Shown here: in pieces, positions 57,196 to 64,000 of the stretch
How the letters are laid out: each line of letters begins with the position of its first letter
How positions within the stretch are numbered: the stretch's first letter is position 1
Assembly (NCBI RefSeq): GCF_018324205.1
Contig: NZ_AP023356.1
Location: 2,993,501 to 3,057,500, forward strand
Source: Actinoplanes ianthinogenes
GTDB lineage: Bacteria; Actinomycetota; Actinomycetes; Mycobacteriales; Micromonosporaceae
Length of the DNA: 64,000 nt
Direction: 5' to 3'
The notes under the pieces: generated by a model
Database searches by the model: none
Told to the model about the DNA's origin: nothing
What the model saw: only the letters and a program-made list of their open reading frames with translations
Position numbers and translations under genes: made by a program

Positions 57196-59165
57196 GGGAT
57201 TCCGGCCGCTTCCCTCAGCCCACGGAGACTTCGCAGCGTCCGGCCGGTCGCCCGTTTGAAGAGGTACTCCGCGCGTTCGTAGGAGAGGCGGCGCCGGCCG
57301 GTCTCCGGGCAGAGATCGGCCGGTGGCGGGCGGCGAGCCGGCGCGGGGCGCCGATCCGACAGGAAGAGCGGCCCCCGGGTCCGGCCCGCGATCAGCTCCG
57401 GGATCAGGGCCGCGGTCCGCTCTCCCCAGGTCACCCCGGGACCGCCGGGTCCGTCCAGGTCCTCGACGTTCAACGCCAGGACCGCGCCGATCGGTGCGCC
57501 GGACTCCTGCACCATCAGCCACAGCGTCCGCTCCCGCAGTCCCACCCCGTCCAGGTCGGGCGGCTCACCCGGCTCGCTGCCCGATCTTTCCGGCACGCTC
57601 CGATTTTTCAGGTCATCGGCGAGGCGGGGGACGCCCGCCCACGCGGTGAAGGACCGCAGCGCGGCGAGATGCCGATTCCATCCCCGCGGCGCGGCATCCG
57701 GCCAGGTGGCGGCCACCGCCGCGGCTACGCCGGCGGCATCGAGAGCACTCAAGGGAGTCCGCTCCCCCAAGGCCCGCCGCATGCGGCCAAGCGTTTTCCG
57801 GTACGCGAGAGCCGTCGCCCCGCCCAGCCCCGCAAGAAACTCGTCAGCCGCCGCCCCGAGCAGCGGCCCCGCGCCGGCCGAGCCGGTCGCCGCGCCGGCC
57901 GGGGCGGTCGACGCGCTGGGAGCGGCGGTAGCCGGGGTCACCTCGCCGGGCACCACGGTCGCGTCCACCCGGGCCCGCAGGAAGTCTCGCTCCGCCGCGT
58001 TCCGGGTCAGTGACGCCGCCCGCTCCAACTCCAGCCGCGCCTCCGCCACCCGCCCCAACCGCAGCAGCAGATCCCCGCGCACTCCCGGCAGCAGGTGATA
58101 ATCCCGCAGCACCGGATCCGCCCGCAGCGCGTCCACCAGCGCCAATCCGGCCTCCGGCCCGGCCGCGAAGCCGACCGCCACGGCCCGGTTCAGCCGCACC
58201 ACCGGCGTCGGCACCAGCCGTTCCAGCGCCGCGTAGAGCGCCGCGATCCGCACCCAGTCCGTCTCCTGCGAGGTCCGCGCCTGGGCGTGACAGACCGCGA
58301 TCGCGGCCTGCAGCACATACGGCCCCGGCGCCGCTCCCGCACCGGCCGCCCGGGCGCGCAGCATCGCCGCGAACCCGCGGTTGATCAGCAGCCGGTCCCA
58401 TCTCCCCCGGTTCTGCTCGTGCAGCTGGACCGGTTCGCCGCCGGGTCCGGTACGGGCCGCCGACCGGGACTGCTGGATCTCCATGAGCGCGACCAGGCCG
58501 TGCACCTCCGGATCGTCCGGGGCCAGCTCGGCCAGCAACCGGCCGAGCCGCAACGCCTCCAGGCACAGCCCGGGGCGCATCAGGTCGTCGCCCGAGGTGG
58601 CCGAGTAGCCCTCGTTGAAGACCAGGTAGACCACCTCGAGCACGGAGGCCAGCCGGCCGCTGAGCTCGGCGCCGCCCGGCAGGCCGTAGGCGACGCCGGA
58701 CTCGGCGAGAGTGCGTTTCGCGGTGGCGATCCGCTGGGCGATCACCGGCTCGCCGACCAGGAAGGCGCGGGCGATCTCCGCGGGGCTGAGCCCGGCGACG
58801 ACCCGCAGGGTCAGGGCCGCCCGCGCGTCCCGGTCCAGCACCGGATGGCACGAGATGAACATCAGACGCAGCACGTCGTCGCCGGACGACTGCTCGGGGA
58901 CGTCCGGGGGCTCGACGTCCGTACCGTCGAATCTGCTCGATCTCCGCAGGTGATCGACGGCCTTGCGCCGGGCGATCGTGGTCAGCCAGGCACCCGGGTT
59001 GTCCGGGATGCCGTCGACCGGCCACTGCTCCATGGCCGCGACCAGCGCGTCCTGCGCGAGCTCCTCGGCCAGGCCGACGTCGCGAACCATCCGCAGGAGC
59101 GCCGCGACGATCCGCGCCGACTCCCGCTTCCAGACGACGCCGACCGCGGCCCGGACCTCGCTCAT
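57186..59165 (-). CDS. ECF42 sigma factor fused to a degenerate tyrosine-recombinase module
   Basis: The 659-residue protein starts as a normal ECF42 sigma factor. Region 2 is at residues 20-75 (LAEELAQDALVAAMEQWP, GAWLTTIARRKAVDHLRR), region 4 at about 110-160, and the long C-terminal TPR-like region of this group reaches residue 400. An Ala/Pro/Ser/Thr linker (about 400-434) leads in frame to residues 435-659. That part matches an actinobacterial tyrosine-recombinase family: the core-binding domain (ALAYRKTLGRMRRAL; WNRHLAALRSFTAWAG), then LRERTLWLMVQESGAPIGAVL, LNVEDLD, and LSYERAEYLFKRATG. The first catalytic Arg is lost (GAPIG), the Lys region is deleted, the HxLRH box reads RSLRG, and the protein stops before the Tyr. 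Its end overlaps the convergent acyl-CoA dehydrogenase gene by 10 bases. Start ATG 59165 has GAGG five bases upstream. Confidence 0.9.
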   Translation of the reverse strand: MSEVRAAVGVVWKRESARIVAALLRMVRDVGLAEELAQDALVAAMEQWPVDGIPDNPGAWLTTIARRKAVDHLRRSSRFDGTDVEPPDVPEQSSGDDVLRLMFISCHPVLDRDARAALTLRVVAGLSPAEIARAFLVGEPVIAQRIATAKRTLAESGVAYGLPGGAELSGRLASVLEVVYLVFNEGYSATSGDDLMRPGLCLEALRLGRLLAELAPDDPEVHGLVALMEIQQSRSAARTGPGGEPVQLHEQNRGRWDRLLINRGFAAMLRARAAGAGAAPGPYVLQAAIAVCHAQARTSQETDWVRIAALYAALERLVPTPVVRLNRAVAVGFAAGPEAGLALVDALRADPVLRDYHLLPGVRGDLLLRLGRVAEARLELERAASLTRNAAERDFLRARVDATVVPGEVTPATAAPSASTAPAGAATGSAGAGPLLGAAADEFLAGLGGATALAYRKTLGRMRRALGERTPLSALDAAGVAAAVAATWPDAAPRGWNRHLAALRSFTAWAGVPRLADDLKNRSVPERSGSEPGEPPDLDGVGLRERTLWLMVQESGAPIGAVLALNVEDLDGPGGPGVTWGERTAALIPELIAGRTRGPLFLSDRRPAPARRPPPADLCPETGRRRLSYERAEYLFKRATGRTLRSLRGLREAAGIPQR

Positions 59166-59175
59166 GCCGGCCTCG

Positions 59176-59496
59176 TCAGCTGTAGACCTGGTGGATCAGG
59201 CTCTCCCCGTCCCCGACGATCTTGCGGAACCGGCGGCCCAGCTCCTCCGCCTCCTCCCGCGACCGCACCTCGACCAGCGCGAACCCGCCGATCGCCTCCT
59301 TCGCCTCGGTGAACGGCCCGTCCGTCACCGTCACGTCGTCCCCACTCGAAGCGATCTTGAACCCGGCCGGGTCCAGGCCACCGGTCGCCAGCAGCACACC
59401 GGACGCCGTCATCTCCTCGATGAACGCCGCCATCTCGGCGAACAGCTTCTCGTCAGGCTGGTTGTTCTGGGTCTTCGAGAGCATCAGGTAGCGCAT
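59176..59496 (-). CDS. YCII/DGPF-domain protein, ECF42 partner
   Basis: The 106-residue protein is a small ferredoxin-like YCII fold with the group's motif TDGPFTEAKEAIGGFALVEVRSREEA (split), where DGPF marks the ECF42-linked class. It is always found beside ECF42 genes and is thought to be part of the signalling unit; its biochemical role is unproven. ATG at 59496 has GGAGAG five bases upstream. The ECF42 fusion gene begins 10 bases after its stop. It is about 30% diverged by eye from the paralogue at 62354. Confidence 0.92.
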   Translation of the reverse strand: MRYLMLSKTQNNQPDEKLFAEMAAFIEEMTASGVLLATGGLDPAGFKIASSGDDVTVTDGPFTEAKEAIGGFALVEVRSREEAEELGRRFRKIVGDGESLIHQVYS

Positions 59497-59540
59497 CGTT
59501 TCTCTCCGTTCTCGCGGTTGCTTGCACCCTGACGTCGTCC

Positions 59541-59618
59541 GGGCCCATGTGACAGGTAATCACGCCTGCCCCGCCCGTGACACTGCGCCTCACGGTCGAT
59601 TACCTGTCACATCGGCCC
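59541..59618. promoter_or_regulatory. Inverted repeat in divergent YCII/DUF998 promoter region
   Basis: GGGCCCATGTGACAGGTAATC (59541-59561, one base beyond 20 shown as positions; it is the reverse complement of the second arm) and GATTACCTGTCACATCGGCC (59598-59617) match at 20 of 21 positions across a 36-base centre. Each arm reads outward toward one of the two divergent genes and contains TGTCACA, but the ECF41 spacing to CGTC is absent (CGTC at 13 bases on the left arm, CGAC at 10 on the right). Either paired operators or twin promoters for one sigma factor are possible. Confidence 0.75.
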
Positions 59619-59660
59619 GAGCGACGAAGGGGCAGACAACCGATCGAGAAGGAGCCCGAG

Positions 59661-60320
59661 ATGACCACCACCGCCGCCGCCACCCGCACCCCCGCCGCCG
59701 CTCGCCGCACCGCCGACCGCACCACCCGGGCGCTGCTCGGGGCGCTCGCGGTCGCCGGTCCGCTGTGGGCCGCGGTCTCGCTCACCCAGGCCGCCACCCG
59801 CGACGGTTTCGACCTCACCCGGCACCCGCTGAGCCTGCTGAGCACCGGCGCCCTCGGCTGGCTGCAGATCACCAACTTCGTCCTGGCCGGCATCCTGCTG
59901 GTGACCGGCGCCACCGGCCTCCGCCGCGCGATCCCCAGCCGGTGGGCGCCGCGCCTGGTCCGGATCACCGGCCTCGGCATGTTCGCCGCCGGCGTGCTGG
60001 TGATGGACCCGGCCGACGGCTACCCGATCGGCACCCCGGCCGGCATGCCCGCCACGATGAGCTGGCACAGCATCGGCCACATGGTCGCCGGTTCGATCAC
60101 CTTCACCGCCCTGATCGCCGCCTGTTACGTGCTGGCCCGCCACTTCAAGGCCGCCGGCGCCCGCGGCACCGCCCTGGCCGCCACCCTCTCCGGCACCGCC
60201 CTGCTGCTCGGCGACGCCTGGGCCATGACCGGCGGCCCGGCCGGCTCCCTCACCCTGGCCGCCGGCGCCATCACCGCGATGTGCTTCCTCACCGCCACCG
60301 CCCTCCACGTCCGCCGCTGA
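59661..60320 (+). CDS. DUF998 membrane protein
   Basis: The 219-residue protein has six hydrophobic segments with the DUF998 pattern: RHPLSLLSTGALGWLQITNFVLAGIL near residue 60 and GMFAAGVLVMDPADGYPIGTPAGMPATMSWHSIGHM (split) near residue 110, the latter a conserved His-containing loop. ATG at 59661 has AAGGAG six bases upstream. It is divergent from the ECF42-YCII pair and shares its inverted-repeat promoter region, which suggests co-regulation. No function is established. Confidence 0.88.
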   Translation: MTTTAAATRTPAAARRTADRTTRALLGALAVAGPLWAAVSLTQAATRDGFDLTRHPLSLLSTGALGWLQITNFVLAGILLVTGATGLRRAIPSRWAPRLVRITGLGMFAAGVLVMDPADGYPIGTPAGMPATMSWHSIGHMVAGSITFTALIAACYVLARHFKAAGARGTALAATLSGTALLLGDAWAMTGGPAGSLTLAAGAITAMCFLTATALHVRR

Positions 60321-60370
60321 AACGCGCGGCTGGTCCCGGGGTGTCTCCAAACCGCCGAGCCACCCCACGA

Positions 60371-60690
60371 ACCAGCCGCAACAACCAGACCGGCCAGCAG
60401 AGCTCTCCTCACCAGGCGCGAACAGCCGCAGCAACCAGACCGGCGGGCAGAGGCTCCTCACCGACCAGGAGACAGCACCAGCAACCCAGACCGGCGGCCA
60501 GAAGCACCTCACCAGCCACAAGACAGCACCAGCAACCCAGACCGGCGGCCAGAAGCACCTCACCAGCCACAAGACAGCACCAGCAACCCAGACCGGCGGC
60601 CAGAAGCACCTCACCAGCCACAAGACAGCACCAGCAACCCAGACCGGCGGCCAGAGGTACCCCTCACCAGCCACGAGACATCCCGAACCC
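60371..60690. repeat. 51-bp tandem array, about six copies
   Basis: GCAACC(C)AGACCGGCGG landmarks recur at 60381, 60431, 60481, 60532, 60583 and 60634. The last three full units are identical 51-bp copies; the first two are 50-bp and diverged. The array lies just after DUF998; 60321-60826 otherwise holds nothing recognisable. Confidence 0.9.
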
Positions 60691-60826
60691 GCAGCCACCG
60701 GACCGCGACGGCGACGCTCACCTGAAGCGTCGCCGTTCACGCGATGCGGATCGCTGCCACTTCGCCGGGCGCACGCTCGGTCCCGCCACGGCGACATCGT
60801 GAGACCACCCCCGCCGGAGGTAGCCG

Positions 60827-61181
60827 ATGCCCAACATCCTCATCCGCGATCTGAGTGAGGACGCCGTCGATCGCATCGACGCCGCCGGCAACCCATGTCT
60901 GTGCCGCAAGCTTGAGCAGCGGTGCGGCCGGACAGCAGCGGTTCGCGCTCCCGCCGCTTCCTCCGATGCCGATCGACCGTCTGACTCCGGCGATCGAGGA
61001 CAGAGCTTTTCAGGTGCACATGCTCCTGGCGGATCGCGGGCAGCATCGTGCGCGCTCAGCCCCGGATCCGTTGATCGCGGCCACGGCGGGGAAGACCGGC
61101 CTGACCGTTCCCGCGATCGACAAGGATTTCGCCCTGATCGCGGCTGTCACCGGCCAGGCGGTCGACACCTTGGAGGTCTGA
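60827..61181 (+). pseudogene. Remnant of a vapBC-type toxin-antitoxin pair
   Basis: An ATG at 60827 with GGAGG six bases upstream starts MPNILIRDLSEDAVDRIDAA, the beginning of a FitA/VapB-like antitoxin, but the frame then decays. From 60966 another frame reads MPIDRLTPAIEDRAFQ and SAPDPLIAATAGKTGLTVPAIDKDFALIAAVTGQ (split), the C-terminal part of a PIN-domain VapC toxin with its last acidic residues. The antitoxin end and the toxin's N-terminal catalytic Asp/Glu are missing, as expected after an internal deletion. Confidence 0.85.
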
Positions 61182-61281
61182 GAAGTTCACGCAGCTCAGC
61201 GATCCGCGGCCCGGTCACGGCTCGATGCGGCAGCGCCGATCATCCGCCGCTTCCGGGTCGCTGCGGCTTTCGGTCACCCCA

Positions 61282-62248
61282 TTTTCCGGTACGACTTGGC
61301 GTCCCGTGCCAGTCGGCTCGCGAGGCCGCGGCCACTCCGGGCCACGGCGCGTGTCGTGCGGGTTCGCTGTGGGCACGGGCGCTCGGCGCCGGCAGCGCGG
61401 CAGCGCGGAGGATGTGGGACCGTCGGCGGACGCCGCACCGACGGGTGCAGGGCGGGTGGGACCGTCAGCTGACGCCACACCGGCGGATGCGGAGCGGGAC
61501 GGGACCGTCAGCGGACACCGCACCGGTGGGCGTGCGGGTGAAGGACCGTCGGTCGGCGGACGCCGCACCGGCGGGTGCAGGGCGGGACGGGACCGTCAGC
61601 GGACGCCGCACCGACGGATGCGGAGCGGGGTGGGACCGTCAGCCGACGCCACACCGGTGGGCGCGCGGGTGAAGGACCGTCGGCCGACGCCGCACCGACG
61701 GATGCGGAACGGGACGGGACCGTCAGCCGACGCCACACCGGTGGGCGCGCGTGGTGAAGGACCGTCGGCCGACGCCGCACCGACGGATGCGGAACGGGAC
61801 GGGACCGTCAGCCGACGCCACACCGGTGGGCGCGCGTGGTGAAGGACCGTCGGCCGACGCCGCACCGACGGATGCGGAACGGGACGGGACCGTCAGCCGA
61901 CGCCACACCGGTGGGCGCGCGTGGTGAAGGACCGTCGGCCGACGCCGCACCGACGGATGCGGAACGGGACGGGACCGTCAGCCGACGCCACACCGGTGGG
62001 CGCGCGTGGTGAAGGACCGTCGGCCGACGCCGCACCGACGGATGCGGAACGGGACGGGACCGTCGGCCGACGCCGCGCCGGTGGGTGCGCTTGGTGAGGG
62101 ACCGGCGGGGGACGCCGCGTCGGTGGGGCGGGGATCGGCGGTTGAGCGTGACCGTGAGGGGCGGCGGACCCGCATGAGACGCGGGGCGGTCCGGTGGGGG
62201 CCGGGCCTGGCGAGCCGGCCGGCCGGGACCACGAGTCGTACCGGAAAA
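61282..62248. repeat. Imperfect inverted repeats of about 50 bp flanking the 85-bp array
   Basis: TTTTCCGGTACGACT starts an arm at 61282 on the plus strand, and the same 15 bases start an arm at 62248 on the minus strand. Both continue with GTCCCG, then CGGCTCGC, AGGCC and CGGCC at matching spacings, over about 50 bases (left 61282-61333, right 62248-62199). The arms enclose the tandem array, giving a 967-bp unit without a gene. Confidence 0.75.
61416..62140. repeat. 85-bp (42/43-bp) tandem array
   Basis: Half-units of 42-46 bases built on GACCGTC(A/G)GC-GACGCC(G/A)CACCG alternate as two types. GAAGGACCG landmarks recur at 61671, 61756, 61841, 61926 and 62011, exactly 85 bases apart; several of these copies are identical. 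Earlier half-units from 61416 are more diverged (one interval is 131 bases). The period is not a multiple of three, so it is not coding. Confidence 0.9.
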
Positions 62249-62273
62249 GATCCTGGAAAATCTTGGCGGAGCG

Positions 62274-62300
62274 TGTCGGATCGGGAGGACGGGGTTCGTC
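62274..62300 (+). promoter_or_regulatory. Putative ECF42 promoter of YCII-sigma operon
   Basis: TGTCGGA at 62274-62280, 16 bases and CGTC at 62297-62300 closely follow the ECF42 motif (TGTCGA in the -35 region, CGA/TC in the -10 region). Initiation near 62307 would leave about 47 bases before the YCII start. Confidence 0.7.
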
Positions 62301-62353
62301 GCAGGGGTGTGAGGCGGTCCGTGGGTGGTCGCCGGGGACGGGAGATGAGCGGG

Positions 62354-62686
62354 ATGACGCAGTATCTGATCTCTGTGCTGCACGACTCGGACGCGCGGGC
62401 CACCGATGACGAGATGGCGGCGATCGACGTGTTCAACGAGCGGCTTCAGGCTGATGGGCAGTGGGTGTTCGCGGGTGGGCTGGCCGGGCCGGACGCGGCG
62501 ACCGTGATCGACGCCCGGGCGGCGGCGCCGGTGTACACCGACGGGCCCTATGTGGAGTCGAAGGAGTTCGTGATCGGCTTCTGGATCGTCGAGGCGCCGC
62601 ATCTCGACGTGGCGTTGCGGCTCGCCGCGGCCGGGTCGAAGGCGTGCAACCGGCGGGTCGAGGTGCGCCCGTTCCTGGACGCGTGA
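62354..62686 (+). CDS. YCII/DGPF-domain protein, ECF42 partner
   Basis: The 110-residue protein starts MTQYLISVLHDSDA, has FNERLQADGQWVFAGGLA and the ECF42-associated motif YTDGPYVESKEFVIGFWIVEA (split; DGPY here instead of DGPF). ATG at 62354 is preferred because GGGAG stands nine bases upstream and the protein then has the usual start; ATG at 62345 is immediately beside that GGGAG. Its stop overlaps the sigma start (GTGA). Role as for the paralogue at 59176: partner of the sigma factor, mechanism unknown. Confidence 0.92.
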   Translation: MTQYLISVLHDSDARATDDEMAAIDVFNERLQADGQWVFAGGLAGPDAATVIDARAAAPVYTDGPYVESKEFVIGFWIVEAPHLDVALRLAAAGSKACNRRVEVRPFLDA

Positions 62687-63900
62687 GCGGCGTCGGCGAC
62701 GCGCTCACCCGGGTTCACCACGAGGAGTGGGCCCGGGTGGTCGCGACCGTGGCCCGGCGGTTCGGTGATCTGGACCTGGCCGAGGAGATGGCGGCCGAGG
62801 CGTTCGCGACGGCCGTCGAGCGCTGGCCGGTCGACGGTGTCCCGCCGGCGCCCGGCGCCTGGCTGACCACCACGGCGAACCGCAAGGCCATCGACCGTCT
62901 TCGCCGCGAGGCACGGCGCGACGAGAAACACCGGGAGGCGCTGGTGCTGTCCGCTACCCCGGAGCCGCTCGGCGCGATCGACGACGACCGGCTCCGTCTC
63001 GTCTTCACCTGCTGCCACCCGGCGCTCGCCATGGAGGCCCGGGTCGCCCTGACGCTGCGACTGGTCGGCGGGCTCACCGTGGCCGAGATCGCCCATGCGT
63101 TCCTGGTCCAGGAGACCGCCATGGGCCAGCGCATCACCCGCGCCAAGGCGAAGATCAAGGCGGCCCGGATCCCGTACGGCGTGCCGCTGCGCGACGATCT
63201 CCCGGCCCGGGTCACCGGCGTGCTCGCCGTGCTGTACCTGATCTTCAACGAGGGTTATCTGGCCTCCGGTCCGGGCGCCGAGGCGGTCCGCGCCGACCTC
63301 ACCGGCGAGGCGATCCGGCTGACCCGGCTGGTGCACGCGCTGCTCCCGGCCGACGGCGAGGTCGCCGGGCTGCTGGCGCTGATGCTGCTCACCGAGGCCC
63401 GCCGGGCCGCCCGGGTGTCGGCGAGCGGCGAGCTGGTCACCCTGGCCGAGCAGGACCGGGGCGCCTGGGACCGGGCGCTGATCGCCGAGGGGCACGCCCT
63501 GGTCCGCGCCCGGCTGGCCGCCGGACAGGCGCCGGGGCGCTACCAGATCCTGGCCGCGATCAACGCGGTGCACACCGACGCCCCGGACGTCCGGGACACC
63601 GACTGGTCGCAGATCCTGGCGCTTTACGATCAGTTGCTCCGGGTGGACGCGTCACCGATCGTGCGCCTGAACCGGGCGATCGCGGTGGCCGAGCTGGACG
63701 GGCCGGAGGTGGCGCTGGCCCAGGTCGCGGACCTGCCGCTGGCGGACTATCACGCGTACCACGCGGTCCGCGCCGACCTGCTGCGCCGGCTGGGCCGCAG
63801 CGGCGACTCGCGGGCGGCCTACGACCGCGCGATCGAGCTGAGCGGCAACACGGCCGAGCAGGCATACCTCACCCGCCGCCGCGACCAGCTGGCCACCTGA
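62683..63900 (+). CDS. ECF42 sigma factor
   Basis: This 405-residue sigma factor has region 2 (ALTRVHHEEWARVVATVARRFGDLDLAEEMAAEAFATAVERWP, split; GAWLTTTANRKAIDRLRRE), region 4 (LTLRLVGGLTVAEIAHAFLVQETAMGQRITRAKAKIK, split) and the long C-terminal TPR-like extension with YLIFNEGYLAS and DWSQILALYDQLLRVDASPIVRLNRAIAVAE (split), typical of ECF42. GTG at 62683 overlaps the YCII stop. Unlike the 57186 paralogue it ends right after the extension (TRRRDQLAT), which marks the normal end of the family and the fusion point of the other protein. Confidence 0.94.
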   Translation: MSGVGDALTRVHHEEWARVVATVARRFGDLDLAEEMAAEAFATAVERWPVDGVPPAPGAWLTTTANRKAIDRLRREARRDEKHREALVLSATPEPLGAIDDDRLRLVFTCCHPALAMEARVALTLRLVGGLTVAEIAHAFLVQETAMGQRITRAKAKIKAARIPYGVPLRDDLPARVTGVLAVLYLIFNEGYLASGPGAEAVRADLTGEAIRLTRLVHALLPADGEVAGLLALMLLTEARRAARVSASGELVTLAEQDRGAWDRALIAEGHALVRARLAAGQAPGRYQILAAINAVHTDAPDVRDTDWSQILALYDQLLRVDASPIVRLNRAIAVAELDGPEVALAQVADLPLADYHAYHAVRADLLRRLGRSGDSRAAYDRAIELSGNTAEQAYLTRRRDQLAT

Positions 63901-63909
63901 CCCGGGCGC

Positions 63910-64000
63910 TCAGGTGGGTAGGTCGATGCGGGCCAGTTGTCCCCGGCTGGCCACGCCCAGTTTGGGGAAGGCCCGGTAGAGGTGGTAGCTGACTGTTTTC
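63910..64000 (-). CDS. LuxR-type response regulator/transcription factor, C-terminal end
   Basis: Only the last 29 residues or so are present. Read leftward they give TVSYHLYRAFPKLGVASRGQ followed by LARIDLPT and a stop at 63910-63912. This is the end of a LuxR-type helix-turn-helix (V-x-x-H-L-x-x-x-x-x-K-L-x-V-x-x-R). The rest, including any receiver or ATPase domain, lies beyond the window. It is convergent with the ECF42 gene. Confidence 0.88.
   Translation of the reverse strand, partial: KTVSYHLYRAFPKLGVASRGQLARIDLPT

Noticed and set aside
59541..59618. ECF41 promoters in the YCII/DUF998 gap
   Set aside because: TGTCACA is present twice but CGTC is not at 16 bases in either direction.
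60409..60621. Cys/Leu-rich repeat peptide on the minus strand (LLAAGLGCWCC units)
   Set aside because: It merely translates the 51-bp tandem array, with no RBS or homologue known to me.
61416..62140. Repeat-containing protein in the 85-bp array
   Set aside because: The period is not a multiple of three, so frames shift from unit to unit; frames on both strands are composition artefacts.

Overview
The window is a chromosomal segment of a very high-GC actinobacterium. Frequent GTG starts, one-to-four-base gene overlaps, the aerobic CobG/CobN cobalamin route, exact HspR and ECF41 control sites, a likely F420-type oxidoreductase and several ECF sigma factors fit Micromonosporaceae, and an Actinoplanes-like organism is my best guess. 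This is inference; no rRNA or tRNA gene is visible to settle it.

Layout. 1-2638: end of a peptide/nickel-type ABC importer operon. 2652-5415: a wall-facing carbohydrate-binding protein, an HspR-type hsp20 gene, a small membrane protein and dinB behind a LexA-like box. 5416-6910: gene-free repeat DNA, including a 64-bp tandem array whose units can each form two hairpins. 6911-16691: cobalamin region (cobF; cobN on the opposite strand behind a B12 riboswitch; cobG-cobH-cobIJ), with an ECF41 sigma/AhpD-like pair inserted between cobF and cobN. 16863-18452: secreted GH5-like hydrolase. 18392-27907: a leftward, translationally coupled glycan assembly operon (four glycosyltransferases, two membrane proteins, a flippase) headed by a secreted L-type lectin. 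28415-36439: Asn/Gly-rich surface protein, iron-boxed siderophore-interacting protein, MFS carrier, LCP wall ligase, F420-type oxidoreductase and a GT39-like enzyme. 36585-43393: a giant nSTAND-WD40 protein, an iron-boxed phosphopantetheinyl transferase, a MOSC protein and an SRPBCC protein. 43711-50898: glycogen phosphorylase, MmpS-like protein, SigE-like sigma factor with its membrane partner, and a short UvrA paralogue. 50967-55908: three prepilins, two carrying adhesin-like domains, and a MEDS-STAS protein. 56029-64000: acyl-CoA dehydrogenase, two YCII/ECF42 loci, a DUF998 protein, a vapBC remnant, large tandem arrays, and the end of a LuxR-type regulator.

How it works together. The region is rich in autonomous regulatory modules whose sites can be read directly: HAIR (hsp20), LexA (dinB), face-to-face ECF41 promoters, a B12 riboswitch (cobN), two IdeR/DmdR-type iron boxes, and an ECF42-type promoter. 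The strongest oddity is the ECF42 sigma factor at 57186-59165: its normal C-terminal repeat region continues in frame into a tyrosine-recombinase-like module that has lost nearly all catalytic residues and stops at the neighbouring gene. Tandem repeats are unusually abundant (periods about 17/18, 64, 33, 48, 21, 51 and 85 bp); two lie in frame inside cobG and cobIJ. Long open frames antisense to real genes are GC-skew shadows and are omitted.
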